A DNA stretch of 39,004 nucleotides, from NCBI GenBank assembly GCA_028284775.1, contig JANQRB010000120.1:1-39004 (forward strand), given 5' to 3'. The position numbers were made by a program, and so were the translations under genes. The DNA is from Candidatus Kapaibacterium sp. Lineage in GTDB: Bacteria; Bacteroidota; Ignavibacteria; Kapaibacteriales; UBA7675. This document shows, piece by piece, positions 9,801 to 16,703 of this stretch (positions are counted from its first letter, which is position 1; each line of letters starts with the position of its first letter). The notes below the pieces were generated by a model. It was not told the DNA's origin. It was given only the letters and a program-made list of their open reading frames with translations, and did not search any database.

Positions 9801-10667
9801 AGCATCGAGCAGCGTCGTGTCCGCCCGATCGAGCAAGCCGATGACAGGCGCCAGCTCCGAGGACAGCGACAGGTTGGTGAAGCCGAGTTCGCGGGCCAGA
9901 GCGGCCGCTTCCTGTTCATGCGCCGGGTTGCGCCAGGCATGCGGCAGACAGATAGCCAGACTCATACTTCGGTCATCGCCCAAGGCCAGTAATTGCCGGC
10001 GCAATACCTCGGTATCGAATTCTTGCAATTCCCTGCCTTCGGCATCGAGCCGGCCGCCGACTTCGATTGTGTCCGACACAAGGCTCGCCGGCTTGTTAAT
10101 CGCGAGCGCAAAGAGCTCCGGTCGGGCCTGATTGCCGATTTGCGGCAGGTCGGCGAAACCTTCGGTCGTGATAAAAACCGTTCGCGATCCCTTGCGTTCG
10201 AGCAGCGCATTGGTGCCCCGGGTGCTGCCCAGCCGCAGGTCAATAGCGCCAACCGGCTCGTCGAGTCGCAAGCCCAGCAAACGGCGAATGCCCAGCAGCG
10301 GCGCGCTTTCACCGGATGTCAGTTCATAAGACATACCGGTAATCGGTGTAAACGAACAGGGCCGTTCCAGTTGCAGTGCCGTGCTGGCGGCATCAAAAGC
10401 GCTGACGGGAGATGTGTGCCGAATGGAGCCGTCCGAATCCAGCAGACGCAATTCGTAGGAACGGTAAAAATTGTCCGGCTCTGAGTTTTTCCGGTGATCG
10501 ACTATGGTACGGTAGGTAGATCCTTCGTCCACTCGGCCGCGAATCACTGCCGAGCTGAGCGTCTTGAGTGAAGTTATCCGTCCGTCCGGCCTGAGCAGAA
10601 TGCAATCGGTAAATGTACCGCCGACATCAATGAGAATCTGCATGCTGTTCTGCATTGAAAGAGACAT
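6825..10667 (-). CDS. Fused ATP-dependent 5-oxoprolinase / hydantoinase (HyuA-HyuB)
   Basis: 1280 aa, matching the length of one-chain 5-oxoprolinases (eukaryotic OPLAH is close to 1290 aa). The N-terminus has the family motif DVGGTFTD near residue 14. The HyuA-type ATP-binding half runs to about residue 750 and includes SGPAGGVVGA, FDMGGTSTDV and GPACYGRGG. The HyuB-type half starts near DPLRLELFNN and includes KERLDFSCAL, FLSNSPDYGGSHLPD and the ending TPGGGGWGD. Known members couple ATP hydrolysis to ring opening of 5-oxoproline (giving glutamate) or of hydantoins; the fused form and length favour 5-oxoprolinase. Predicted cytoplasmic. Start is uncertain: ATG at 10667 directly abuts a hairpin and has no visible Shine-Dalgarno site, and in-frame ATGs at 10655 and 10643 are alternatives; the last gives MQILIDVGGTFTD. 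It stands alone between secreted-protein genes, with no transporter or other glutathione-cycle gene nearby. Confidence 0.93.
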   Translation of the reverse strand: MSLSMQNSMQILIDVGGTFTDCILLRPDGRITSLKTLSSAVIRGRVDEGSTYRTIVDHRKNSEPDNFYRSYELRLLDSDGSIRHTSPVSAFDAASTALQLERPCSFTPITGMSYELTSGESAPLLGIRRLLGLRLDEPVGAIDLRLGSTRGTNALLERKGSRTVFITTEGFADLPQIGNQARPELFALAINKPASLVSDTIEVGGRLDAEGRELQEFDTEVLRRQLLALGDDRSMSLAICLPHAWRNPAHEQEAAALARELGFTNLSLSSELAPVIGLLDRADTTLLDAYLAPTIRREMELLQAGLPQAAIRYVTSSGSLAGARQFRAVDSILSGPAGGVVGAARAAETAGLCPAITFDMGGTSTDVSRYEARFEYQSQSVKDGIRIAQPLLAIETVAAGGGSICRFDGRRLLVGPASAGADPGPACYGRGGPLTITDMNLITGRIIDEHFQFPLDPDAARQQLDSLCRQIATQQDLSYSVVQLAEAFIRIANERMAAAIKAISTARGYDPSDHSLVAYGGAAPQHACALAELLGIQTVLIHPLAGVLSAYGAGQADITRLAEQTLLVDWSPSVPRSLAEEFLRLTARAREAVLAERVSAERIQAARLSFSMRYKGTQAALSIDVPEDGDWRAAFEERHIQYYGYRQQARPVELVAIRVSVTGLTPKAGPNTLAPAAGAASPMTHQPVSFGGQWQSTPVFHRAPLRPGHIIAGPALITDEYSTILIEPCWRAELNSEGSLILRSDQSQAKRPSGDTRRDPLRLELFNNAFTQIAEQMGLTLQKTAISTNVKERLDFSCALLDGAGNLLVNAPHIPVHLGAISATVKSLLNAELSMRPGDVFLSNSPDYGGSHLPDLTVVTPVFAPDSASIRFFTASRAHHAEIGGVRPGSGYPFATSLAEEGVVFNAFRIVEQGRFCEDELRELLTTAPYPSRAAEENIADLRAAIAANHIGAGLLIELSDEHSYPTIKAYMKYLRELSAAIVRDRIRQIPDGRYQFKDEMDDGAAIFVRIEVDGTAMTIDFSGSAPVQANSINANAAIVGSAVLYCLRCMIKDPLPLNSGMLEALRLVIPPGMLNPPAHSDPRLHAAVVGGNVEISQRIVDVIFGALGIAAASQGTMNNIFCGNERFSYYETLGGGSGAGPCYDGSAAVHSHMTNTRLSDVEILEHNYPMRVLRLAIRRGSGGAGRFQGGDGMIREIEFLDSLELSLLTQRRKRGPFGLRGGRDGAPGTNFLTRAGSAIKEEFPSLAHTTVRSGDRLEIHTPGGGGWGDSADSTLTTPT

Positions 10668-10696
10668 GTGAAATCTCGCATAAAGCGAGACTTCAC
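10668..10696 (-). promoter_or_regulatory. Hairpin abutting the oxoprolinase start codon
   Basis: Imperfect dyad GTGAAATCTCGC (10668-10679) / GCGAGACTTCAC (10685-10696), 11 of 12 positions paired, 5-nt loop. On the minus strand it ends immediately before the ATG at 10667. It could be a weak terminator for the small upstream gene, or a structure masking initiation. There is no T-run, so termination is the less certain reading. Confidence 0.5.
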
Positions 10697-10732
10697 ATAT
10701 CCGAATTGACTGTCTTCTTTACAAAGCGTGCA

Positions 10733-10756
10733 AGATATCACAATTTTGTGATATCT
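10733..10756. promoter_or_regulatory. Perfect 24-bp palindrome at the 3' end of the small secreted-protein gene
   Basis: AGATATCACAA (10733-10743), 2-nt centre, TTGTGATATCT (10746-10756). It overlaps the stop codon of the minus-strand gene at 10755-11087 by two bases. Perfect symmetry suggests a terminator hairpin or a dimeric operator. The lack of a T-run after the stem on the minus strand argues against a standard terminator. Confidence 0.55.
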
Positions 10757-11087
10757 AATCGATCGTAAACCCGCAAGGCAATACATTCAATGTATCGCCG
10801 GTTGGCAGGATACAAGTGTCGCCTATCTCGCATAGCGTGCCATCGATATTTACCCAGAGAACACAACAGGAATTTGATCCAAACCAGATCACTCCCGCGG
10901 AATTCGCCTCGGCAGGAGTGGGAACCGTTGAAACCGCGCAACTGGTGGCCGCCGTAAAGAAATAAGTATTTGTCGATCTGTTGATAAAGGACCCTACGAT
11001 ACAGCTCGACTCGACTGTGCTTGTCATACCAACAAAAAATACGGTCACTAAACACGTCAGGCTCATCATCATTTTGACGATTTTCAT
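10755..11087 (-). CDS. Small secreted cysteine-rich protein, function unknown
   Basis: 110 aa if translated from the ATG at 11087, which has GGAG 7 nt upstream. The longer frame from 11102 lacks this site. An N-terminal signal peptide is clear: MKIVKMMMS, then hydrophobic LTCLVTVFFVGM, with likely cleavage near STVESS. The mature part of about 80 residues holds seven cysteines (SCIVG, TSCAV, NSCCVLW, TLCEI, DTCILP, LPCGF) and is rich in T, S, V and N. The pattern suggests a small disulfide-stabilised, all-beta extracellular domain. I do not recognise the family. It is a single gene bounded by dyads on its 3' side and an AT-rich region on its 5' side. A C-terminal T9SS tag is absent. Confidence 0.75.
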   Translation of the reverse strand: MKIVKMMMSLTCLVTVFFVGMTSTVESSCIVGSFINRSTNTYFFTAATSCAVSTVPTPAEANSAGVIWFGSNSCCVLWVNIDGTLCEIGDTCILPTGDTLNVLPCGFTID

Positions 11088-11583
11088 AATTAATCTCCAC
11101 ATTAGTTAACAAATTACACTTTGAGCGATGGTGTCACGATCTCTCGAAACATCGGATACGCAAATTCAGGAGCCCACGAAGATCTTGTCGTCGACCCCGG
11201 ACAGTGTGAGAATTTTGATGGCGCCACTACAAAACAATACTGCTTGCGTGTCTGTCTGTCGAGTGCTGCCAATTAAAGAGAACCGGACTAATGATTCAAG
11301 CGAATATTCCTCATTACTTACAAGACTAGAGTGATCGCCATGGCCGAAATTATTGCTAAATCAAGGATTTTGATCAAAAATCCAATTAGTGACTTTACAC
11401 AATCAACAGAATCTTGTACGATATCAATCTTTGGTGCAGGATATCTTTAAGCGAGGACATCGCAGCCTGTAACAATATCCAGCCTGATTTGTTTGCAAAA
11501 CTGTTCTATGCCAGCCGCACAGGATTGCCTTGTTCCCGACCCCTGGTTAATGCCTGCGTTTCCGCCAAGCTGCATCTGATCAT
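11088..11583. other. AT-rich intergenic stretch between divergent genes
   Basis: About 500 bp between the small secreted-protein gene (minus) and the leader terminator of the TPR-like gene (plus). Both promoters must lie here. Visible elements are the shared motif at 11313-11342 and a 7-bp hairpin GGATTTT/AAAATCC at 11365-11383. A plus frame at 11414-11665 (83 codons) lacks a binding site and recognisable content and runs through the terminator, so I do not call it. Confidence 0.55.
11313..11342. repeat. Intergenic motif, copy 2 (shared with 6379-6409)
   Basis: ATTACTTACAAG, 3-nt spacer, AGAG, 1 nt, GATCGCCATG. Compared with copy 1 it shares blocks of 9, 4 and 10 identical bases in order, with the spacers shortened by three bases and one base. 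It lies about 225 bp upstream of the small secreted-protein gene start. Confidence 0.4.
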
Positions 11584-11620
11584 GGCAGCGAAGATGTATC
11601 GGTATATCGCTGCCTTTTTT
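11584..11620 (+). terminator. Terminator-like hairpin in the leader of the TPR-like gene
   Basis: Perfect 8-bp stem GGCAGCGA (11584-11591) / TCGCTGCC (11607-11614) followed directly by six T (11615-11620). It reads on the plus strand and lies only about 55 nt before the preferred start codon at 11676. No convincing gene precedes it on plus, so it may be a leader attenuator or end an unannotated small RNA. Confidence 0.75.
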
Positions 11621-11675
11621 GCGGAATCAGTCAATAATCAAGTTGTACTACAACATTCACTGTGAGATCAAAAGG

Positions 11676-13289
11676 ATGAAGAGACCAAGCGACAGATTGT
11701 TCCATCTCATTAAATCACTTACAAAGTCCGAGAAAGCCTACATTGGTAAAATGGCGCGACGATACACAAGAGGCAAACAAAACAACTATCTCAAGCTGTT
11801 CTATGCCATCGACAAACAAAAACACTACGATGAGGAGAGCCTGAAAGCGGAGCTGCACAAGGAAAAATTTCTTACATACCTTCCACGTGTTAAAAACTTC
11901 CTGACGGTGATGATTCTGGATTGTTTAAGTGCCAAACACAGCGGCAATAGAGTGCAGTCAAGCATCCGGAGCTTGCTTTCGCAATGTGAATTGCTTGCTG
12001 ATAGAGGACTATTCGATCATTGCCTGTCACTGTATGGTAGAGCCAAAGCTTTGGCTCGCAGACACAGCCTGAATAGTTATTATCTGGAAATACTCTATCG
12101 TGAAATTCAAACTCTGAGACGCGCCGGCTATTCTGACAAAAAAAGTATCGATAGAAGCTATGCTTCTCTAAAGACCTTGCGAAAGGTGGTGTTCGAGCTG
12201 CAGCAGCAGTTGGAATACTATGAGATTTATGTACAGCTTAACGATCTTGTTAATGAGAACTGGGTCTCGTCAGATAACGAAGCTTCCGGCAGGATCGCCA
12301 AGCTGCTGGCTGACCCGTTGTTAGGTGCTAACTCTGAAGATCTGCCCCGAGATGCACAGCAACTCTATATCCATATTAAACTGACCGAAGCATACTATCT
12401 TCAGAATAAGTCTTTAATGATGCATTACAGTCGTAAGATGCTCGAATTCGACCTCGCTATGCCGGAGTTGTTAAGGATTGATCCGCTCGCGATGCTGCAT
12501 TCTTTGAGTGCGCACACGGATGCATGTATTAGATTACAGAAGTTTAAAGAAGCCGGTCAGCTCGTTGAGCGAATCGGCTCACTTTCCCTGAAGGCATCGG
12601 CTCTCAAGGCACATGCTTTTGTCAAATACTATACGCACAAAATCAGGCTGCTCGGCGCACAGGTCAGGCTGAGGGAAGCCGAGCAACTGATACCGGAAAT
12701 TGAAGCTGGCATTAGTTGTCATATTGCATACTTAACATGTGCAAACCTGCACGCTCTGTATCTGAATCTTGCTAAAGTCAATCTCTACCTCGCTCAACAT
12801 TCGCAGGCATTGCATTGGCTTAACAAGATACTTCATGATCCGCACTGCGGTCATACCAGTAGATACTTCTACTGTTATATGTCGGTTTTGAGCGCAATCC
12901 TGCATTTCGAACTTAACAACATCGACTATCTCCCGCGGGCCCTGCGACTTGTCGATCGCTACAGCGAAAATGGAAACATTCTCCAAATCTATGATAGGGC
13001 GATTCTTCGTTTTCTCGGCCAGGTGCCTGCCATTACAGGCGGAGGGCTGCTGCAGCGAGGTCTTTGTCAGCTGCAAGGACAGGTAATGGCGACGGACGCT
13101 GCCACCCTACAAAAAGGCGTCGGCGGCTTTTTTGACTGTCTGTCCTGGCTTGAAAGTAAGACCAGCGGTGAGACGATGCTGCACATACTTCGTCGTAAGG
13201 CGAGATGTACGAAAGGCGATGAAGCTCAACGCGGCACGGAGGAAATGGGGGTGCCGGAGTCAGTATCGGAATTCTCTCGAGCGGAGTAA
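11676..13289 (+). CDS. TPR-like helical repeat protein, function unknown
   Basis: 537 aa from the ATG at 11676. The frame is open to 11619, but the upstream ATG there overlaps the T-run of the terminator, and the conserved-looking start is MKRPSDRLFHLIKSLTKSEKAYIGKMARRY. That opening (L-I-K-S-L-T-K-x-E-K, then N-Y-x-K-L-F-x-A-I-D and a leucine-rich K-N-F-L-T region) resembles a common uncharacterised Bacteroidota family from memory. The rest is an array of amphipathic helices spaced like TPR units (for example KAKALARRH-type and LVERIGSLSLKASALKAHAFVKYY-type helices). There is no signal peptide or membrane segment, so a cytoplasmic scaffolding or regulatory role is likely. The last 40 residues are charged and low in complexity. 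Base composition is lower in GC than in the neighbouring radC. Function not assigned. Confidence 0.85.
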   Translation: MKRPSDRLFHLIKSLTKSEKAYIGKMARRYTRGKQNNYLKLFYAIDKQKHYDEESLKAELHKEKFLTYLPRVKNFLTVMILDCLSAKHSGNRVQSSIRSLLSQCELLADRGLFDHCLSLYGRAKALARRHSLNSYYLEILYREIQTLRRAGYSDKKSIDRSYASLKTLRKVVFELQQQLEYYEIYVQLNDLVNENWVSSDNEASGRIAKLLADPLLGANSEDLPRDAQQLYIHIKLTEAYYLQNKSLMMHYSRKMLEFDLAMPELLRIDPLAMLHSLSAHTDACIRLQKFKEAGQLVERIGSLSLKASALKAHAFVKYYTHKIRLLGAQVRLREAEQLIPEIEAGISCHIAYLTCANLHALYLNLAKVNLYLAQHSQALHWLNKILHDPHCGHTSRYFYCYMSVLSAILHFELNNIDYLPRALRLVDRYSENGNILQIYDRAILRFLGQVPAITGGGLLQRGLCQLQGQVMATDAATLQKGVGGFFDCLSWLESKTSGETMLHILRRKARCTKGDEAQRGTEEMGVPESVSEFSRAE

Positions 13290-13478
13290 GGGAAGATCGG
13301 CCGACGGTGAAAGTCGTTTGCCGGCATATCGTCGTCGCCGTTCACAGCGAAATTTCTACCCTTAATTTCATTTGACTGACCAATCACCGCGAATGCCGGC
13401 GGGGGAGTCAGGCTTTTTGACAGTGTTGGTGTAGGTTTTTACTCCCGGCGCTTCCGGCGCCCGCAATCCTTTTTTTGA

Positions 13479-14192
13479 ATGCAGCGAATAACTGAATCAG
13501 GCGGAAGTAGTTTAGTGCCACGCCGCAAGACTGTCAAGGAACTGAACGAACGGGAACGGCCACGTAAAAAGATCAGGCTGGACGGCGCCGAGACGCTGTC
13601 TGACATCGAACTGCTGGCCGTGGTGCTGGGCAGCGGCAGCAGGGGGCGCGATGTGCTGAGCCTTGCGCGCGACGTGTTGCGCCTGCTCGACTCGCAAAGG
13701 CGTCGTCCGACAATCGGCGAGCTGGAAACCATTCCGGGCATCAAGGAGGCAAAATCGTCGATAATCGTTGCCGCCCTCGAGTTTTTTCGGCGCCGTATGC
13801 ACCCCGGCGAAATCCAGATCGAGACGGCTGTGGACGTACTGCCGCTGCTGCGTCATTTCATCGATCGCCGTCAGGAGTACTTCTTCTGCGTCTCGCTCAA
13901 CGGCGCCCGCGAAGTGCTGGCAACCCGCATCGTCACGGTCGGGACGGTTGACACTGTACTCGTGCACCCGCGTGAAGTCTTTGCCGACCCGATCACCGAT
14001 CGCGCCTCAGCCGTCGTCCTTGCTCACAATCATCCATCGGGCAACGTCAGACCCAGTGAACAGGATCGTGTCATCACGCGGCGGCTGCTGGAGGCGGGCG
14101 AACTCCTGGGCCTGCAGGTGCTGGATCATATCATATTCTGTCGCGAGCATTATTTCAGCTTTGCCGAGCACAATCTGCTGAGAACCGCCTAG
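13479..14192 (+). CDS. radC: RadC/JAB family (MPN+, DUF2466) protein
   Basis: 237 aa from the ATG at 13479. A GTG at 13515 with GGAAG 7 nt upstream gives 225 aa and is a good alternative start. The N-terminal helix-hairpin-helix-like part (ERERPRKKIRLDGAETLSDIELLAVVLGSG, then LETIPGIKEAKSSIIVAALEFFRR) precedes the JAB/MPN domain from about residue 110. The JAMM metal site is intact: Glu in the segment before, then AHNHPSGNVRPSEQD (H-x-H-x7-S-x2-D). RadC-like proteins are predicted metal-dependent hydrolases; the old link to DNA repair is not well supported. It stands alone between the TPR-like gene and the beta-helix gene. Confidence 0.93.
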   Translation: MQRITESGGSSLVPRRKTVKELNERERPRKKIRLDGAETLSDIELLAVVLGSGSRGRDVLSLARDVLRLLDSQRRRPTIGELETIPGIKEAKSSIIVAALEFFRRRMHPGEIQIETAVDVLPLLRHFIDRRQEYFFCVSLNGAREVLATRIVTVGTVDTVLVHPREVFADPITDRASAVVLAHNHPSGNVRPSEQDRVITRRLLEAGELLGLQVLDHIIFCREHYFSFAEHNLLRTA

Positions 14193-14351
14193 CATTCGCG
14201 ATGCCAATCTCTTCGAATGTACCACAAGCGCGGAGTCGCTGCGCCGGGGCAAAAAGAACCCCAAGCAAAATTTGCGGGTTGCTCTATCGTTTAGGCCAGG
14301 GCTGCAGCGAGAATCGCGGCGGATGACAACAAATGCAGGCACAGGCTGCCG

Positions 14352-15620
14352 ATGAAAGTGTTGTTCATACTATTGTTGGTCGTTTTCACCTGCACGGGTA
14401 TTCCGCAGGTCGGGGCGCAGATGCGTCATGATATCGAAGTCATCGAAGTCGATGATGCCGAAGAACTGCAGGACCTGCTCGCTGACGCGATCGACTTTGT
14501 TGAAATTCGGCTCGCGCCCGGCATCTACGAACTCGAGCCTACTGCGGATCGCGAATCCGTCTGCGGCAACTGTGATACCACGACCCGCGACCTGCCCTTC
14601 AGCTATGGACTGCGCCTGAGCGGTATCAAGGTTGGCATTGTCGGCCCGGAGGAGGGACGGGCGCTTATCCGTACCAATGCCGGTTACGGATTGCATTTTC
14701 TTGATTGTGAAGAATGCTTCGTGGAAAACCTGACGATCACGGGCGGTAGGCGCGACAGCAGCGCGGATGCCAGCAATGCCGGGATTGTTGTGCAGCGCAG
14801 CGATGTCACGATTGTTAACAACCACATCGAGTACAACATCGGCGGCAGCGATCTTGTTGCGGCGAATGTTGTCGGCATTATGGGAATTTGCGGCCGGGAA
14901 AACTCGCGTTCGACGATTATCGCCAATCATATTAGGGCTAACTCCTGGGATGGCATTGCTCTGTACCGCGATGCACAGGCAGCTATCAGTGACAATGTTA
15001 TCGATGGAGTGGATAAAGCGCGCAGCGGGCGTATTGGCGGCGGCCGCGGCGTCGGAATCAGCCTGAGCTGGAATGCTTCGGCCTCACTGCGGAATAATGT
15101 CGTCCGGCGCTACTGGAAAGGCATCGGAATTTCGGGTGCGGCCGATGCCATCGTCAAGGGCAATATCGTGGAGGACATTCTGACATGGGGCATTGCAATA
15201 TGGGATGCCCGCGGAAGCTCGCCCGGAGTATTGCTTCAATCTAACGTCATTTATAACACGGGTGCCTGTGGTGCGCTCATCAATATTGCAAAACTGAAAG
15301 ATGGCCTTGGCTTGTTTCAGGGGAATTTTCTCGTTCAGACAGGGCTGAACGAAGCCTTCGATGCGCCGGAGCAATATTGCTATCAATGCGCCCTGGCCGA
15401 ACACAAGGTGCCGCCGGGTTTTCGCATTCGTGACAATGTGTTTTTCGGCAATCGTCGTGGCGATGATCGTTTGCCGGACCGCAACATCTCCGCCAGGGAA
15501 TTCGATGCAGCCATAAAGCTCTGGTGCGAACGGGCGCAGAAGCGTGAGGCTTTTGCAGGGAGTGACTTTCTGCGCCGCGTCTGTTCATCGAATGAGGACG
15601 ATGACAGTGGAGCAGAATAG
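14352..15620 (+). CDS. Secreted right-handed parallel beta-helix protein
   Basis: 422 aa with a signal peptide MKVLFILLLVVFTCTGIPQVGAQ. Residues about 100-330 are a run of beta-helix coils, seen as I-x-x-N-x-I/V steps: VTIVNNHIEYN, STIIANHIRANSWDGIALY, AAISDNVIDG, ASLRNNVVRRYWKGIGIS, AIVKGNIVEDILTWGIAIWD, VLLQSNVIYN. This resembles NosD/PbH1 carbohydrate-binding or lyase folds, but no catalytic set can be named. Cysteine pairs (CGNCD near residue 75, CEEC near 120, CYQC near 345) may form disulfides. The 3' end overlaps the next gene by 20 nt, suggesting joint translation with it and the DUF6438 lipoprotein. Periplasmic or surface location is inferred. Confidence 0.88.
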   Translation: MKVLFILLLVVFTCTGIPQVGAQMRHDIEVIEVDDAEELQDLLADAIDFVEIRLAPGIYELEPTADRESVCGNCDTTTRDLPFSYGLRLSGIKVGIVGPEEGRALIRTNAGYGLHFLDCEECFVENLTITGGRRDSSADASNAGIVVQRSDVTIVNNHIEYNIGGSDLVAANVVGIMGICGRENSRSTIIANHIRANSWDGIALYRDAQAAISDNVIDGVDKARSGRIGGGRGVGISLSWNASASLRNNVVRRYWKGIGISGAADAIVKGNIVEDILTWGIAIWDARGSSPGVLLQSNVIYNTGACGALINIAKLKDGLGLFQGNFLVQTGLNEAFDAPEQYCYQCALAEHKVPPGFRIRDNVFFGNRRGDDRLPDRNISAREFDAAIKLWCERAQKREAFAGSDFLRRVCSSNEDDDSGAE

Positions 15621-16164
15621 AGACGGCCGCGCAAGTCAGCATTCCTTGTGGCTGGTGCCGGCGCCGCCGCTTGCCGATGAGTTAACATCGACTATTCGTG
15701 AATTGGCCGGGCGCTACGACTCGGTCGCTTTTACCCCGCATATTACGCTGCTGGGCAGCCTTGCCACTGATGCCGCCCGCAAGCCTGATTTGCGGCGAAG
15801 TCTGGCCGGGCTGCCAGTGCCATTGCAGGCGCGATTTACAGCCGTGACCTGCGGCAGCGAGTACTTCCGGCGACTGTATCTTGCTGTTGCCCTTTCGGAC
15901 GACATCGCGGCGGCGCATCAGTTAGCGCTGCAAAAGCTTTATGGTAGCCATGAGCGACCTTTTCAACCCCACCTCAGCCTTTTGTATGCCGATCCGGGAC
16001 GGAAGATCGACGAGAGTCTGCTGCGGTCCATCGAGCGCCGCTATGTTAATCGGGTATGTCCGATTGAAAAATTGGTTCTCATGTCTACAGCGGGGCCCGT
16101 GGCTTCATGGCAGCCTCGTGACGAAATAAGCTTAGCGAAGATAAATAAGCGAAAAGGATGTTAA
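15601..16164 (+). CDS. 2H phosphoesterase / cyclic phosphodiesterase-like protein
   Basis: 187 aa from the ATG at 15601. The frame is open further upstream, but that part lies inside the preceding gene, and AGGA precedes this ATG. Two H-x-(T/S) motifs mark the 2H superfamily: FTPHITLLG near residue 48 and FQPHLSLLY near 123. Each is followed by a hydrophobic strand. The opening SLWLVPAPP matches the CPDase-type branch, known from plant and yeast 2',3'- or 1'',2''-cyclic nucleotide phosphodiesterases. No signal peptide, so probably cytoplasmic. The gene overlaps the beta-helix gene by 20 nt, and its TAA shares an A with the next ATG (TAATG), so the three genes are probably one operon. The natural substrate cannot be told from the sequence. 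Confidence 0.85.
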   Translation: MTVEQNRDGRASQHSLWLVPAPPLADELTSTIRELAGRYDSVAFTPHITLLGSLATDAARKPDLRRSLAGLPVPLQARFTAVTCGSEYFRRLYLAVALSDDIAAAHQLALQKLYGSHERPFQPHLSLLYADPGRKIDESLLRSIERRYVNRVCPIEKLVLMSTAGPVASWQPRDEISLAKINKRKGC

Positions 16165-16688
16165 TGAATACCGGCGTATCGACAAGAGAAAACGCGTTGT
16201 TTACTAATGTGGCGCTTGGGATGGTACTGCTGACTGTCCTCGGTCTTTTCGCATGTGCCTCGTCGGGCGACAGCTCCGAAGGTCGGACGGCTGATAGCGA
16301 CACAACGACAGTGCTGATCACGCTGGAACGCACCGTCTGTTTCGGCTTTTGCCCGGAATACCGGCTGGCACTGCACGGTGATGGTCGGGTGGAATACGAA
16401 GGCATTCGCAATGTAGCGACCCTTGGGCGCCGGACAGCCGCCATCAACGGAAAAGAGGTCCGCATTCTGGCTGCCTCACTGGTCGATTCGGGCTACTTCG
16501 ATTTGAATAATCGCTATGAAAACAGACGGGTCACCGATATGCCATCGGTGCTGACTTCCGTGAGGATCGGGAATCGCGTCAAAAGCATTTCGCACTATAT
16601 GGGTGACTTCAGTGCGCCGGAAAGCCTGAGTGCCATGGAAAACGCGATCGATTCGGTTGCGCGGAGCAAGCAATGGATTGAAGAATAA
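16164..16688 (+). CDS. DUF6438-like lipoprotein
   Basis: 174 aa from the ATG at 16164, which overlaps the preceding stop (TAATG) and has AAAAGGA 5 nt upstream; the ATG at 16158 sits too close to that site. The signal segment MVLLTVLGLFACAS has a lipobox-like end (F-A-C), so the protein is probably a lipoprotein with Cys near residue 31. The mature domain has TLERTVCFGFCPEYRLALHGDGRVEYEG, then a D-S-G-Y-F-D-L segment and a closing HYMGDF...ENAIDSVA. This is the layout of DUF6438, a family of unknown function in which the C-x-x-x-C-P motif is typical. Convergent with the minus-strand lipoprotein operon, with only 15 nt between stops and no visible terminator. Confidence 0.82.
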   Translation: MNTGVSTRENALFTNVALGMVLLTVLGLFACASSGDSSEGRTADSDTTTVLITLERTVCFGFCPEYRLALHGDGRVEYEGIRNVATLGRRTAAINGKEVRILAASLVDSGYFDLNNRYENRRVTDMPSVLTSVRIGNRVKSISHYMGDFSAPESLSAMENAIDSVARSKQWIEE

Positions 16689-16703
16689 GCTGCCTGCCGG
16701 ATG

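Noticed and set aside
10733..10756. Possible CRP-type binding site
   Set aside because: The half-sites are in the opposite order (TCACA-N4-TGTGA instead of TGTGA-N6-TCACA), so the CRP consensus is not met.
11414..11665. Plus-strand 83-codon frame before the TPR-like gene
   Set aside because: It reads through a strong intrinsic terminator, lacks a ribosome binding site and has no recognisable content.
13446..13477. Possible terminator before radC (GGCGC-TTCCG-GCGCC then T-run)
   Set aside because: Stem is only five base pairs and eight bases separate it from the T-run, so I do not call it.
14257..14280. Interrupted hairpin AACCC/GGGTT with inner GCAA/TTGC between radC and the beta-helix gene
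   Set aside because: No T-run follows and the stem is interrupted by a three-base bulge; no function can be supported.
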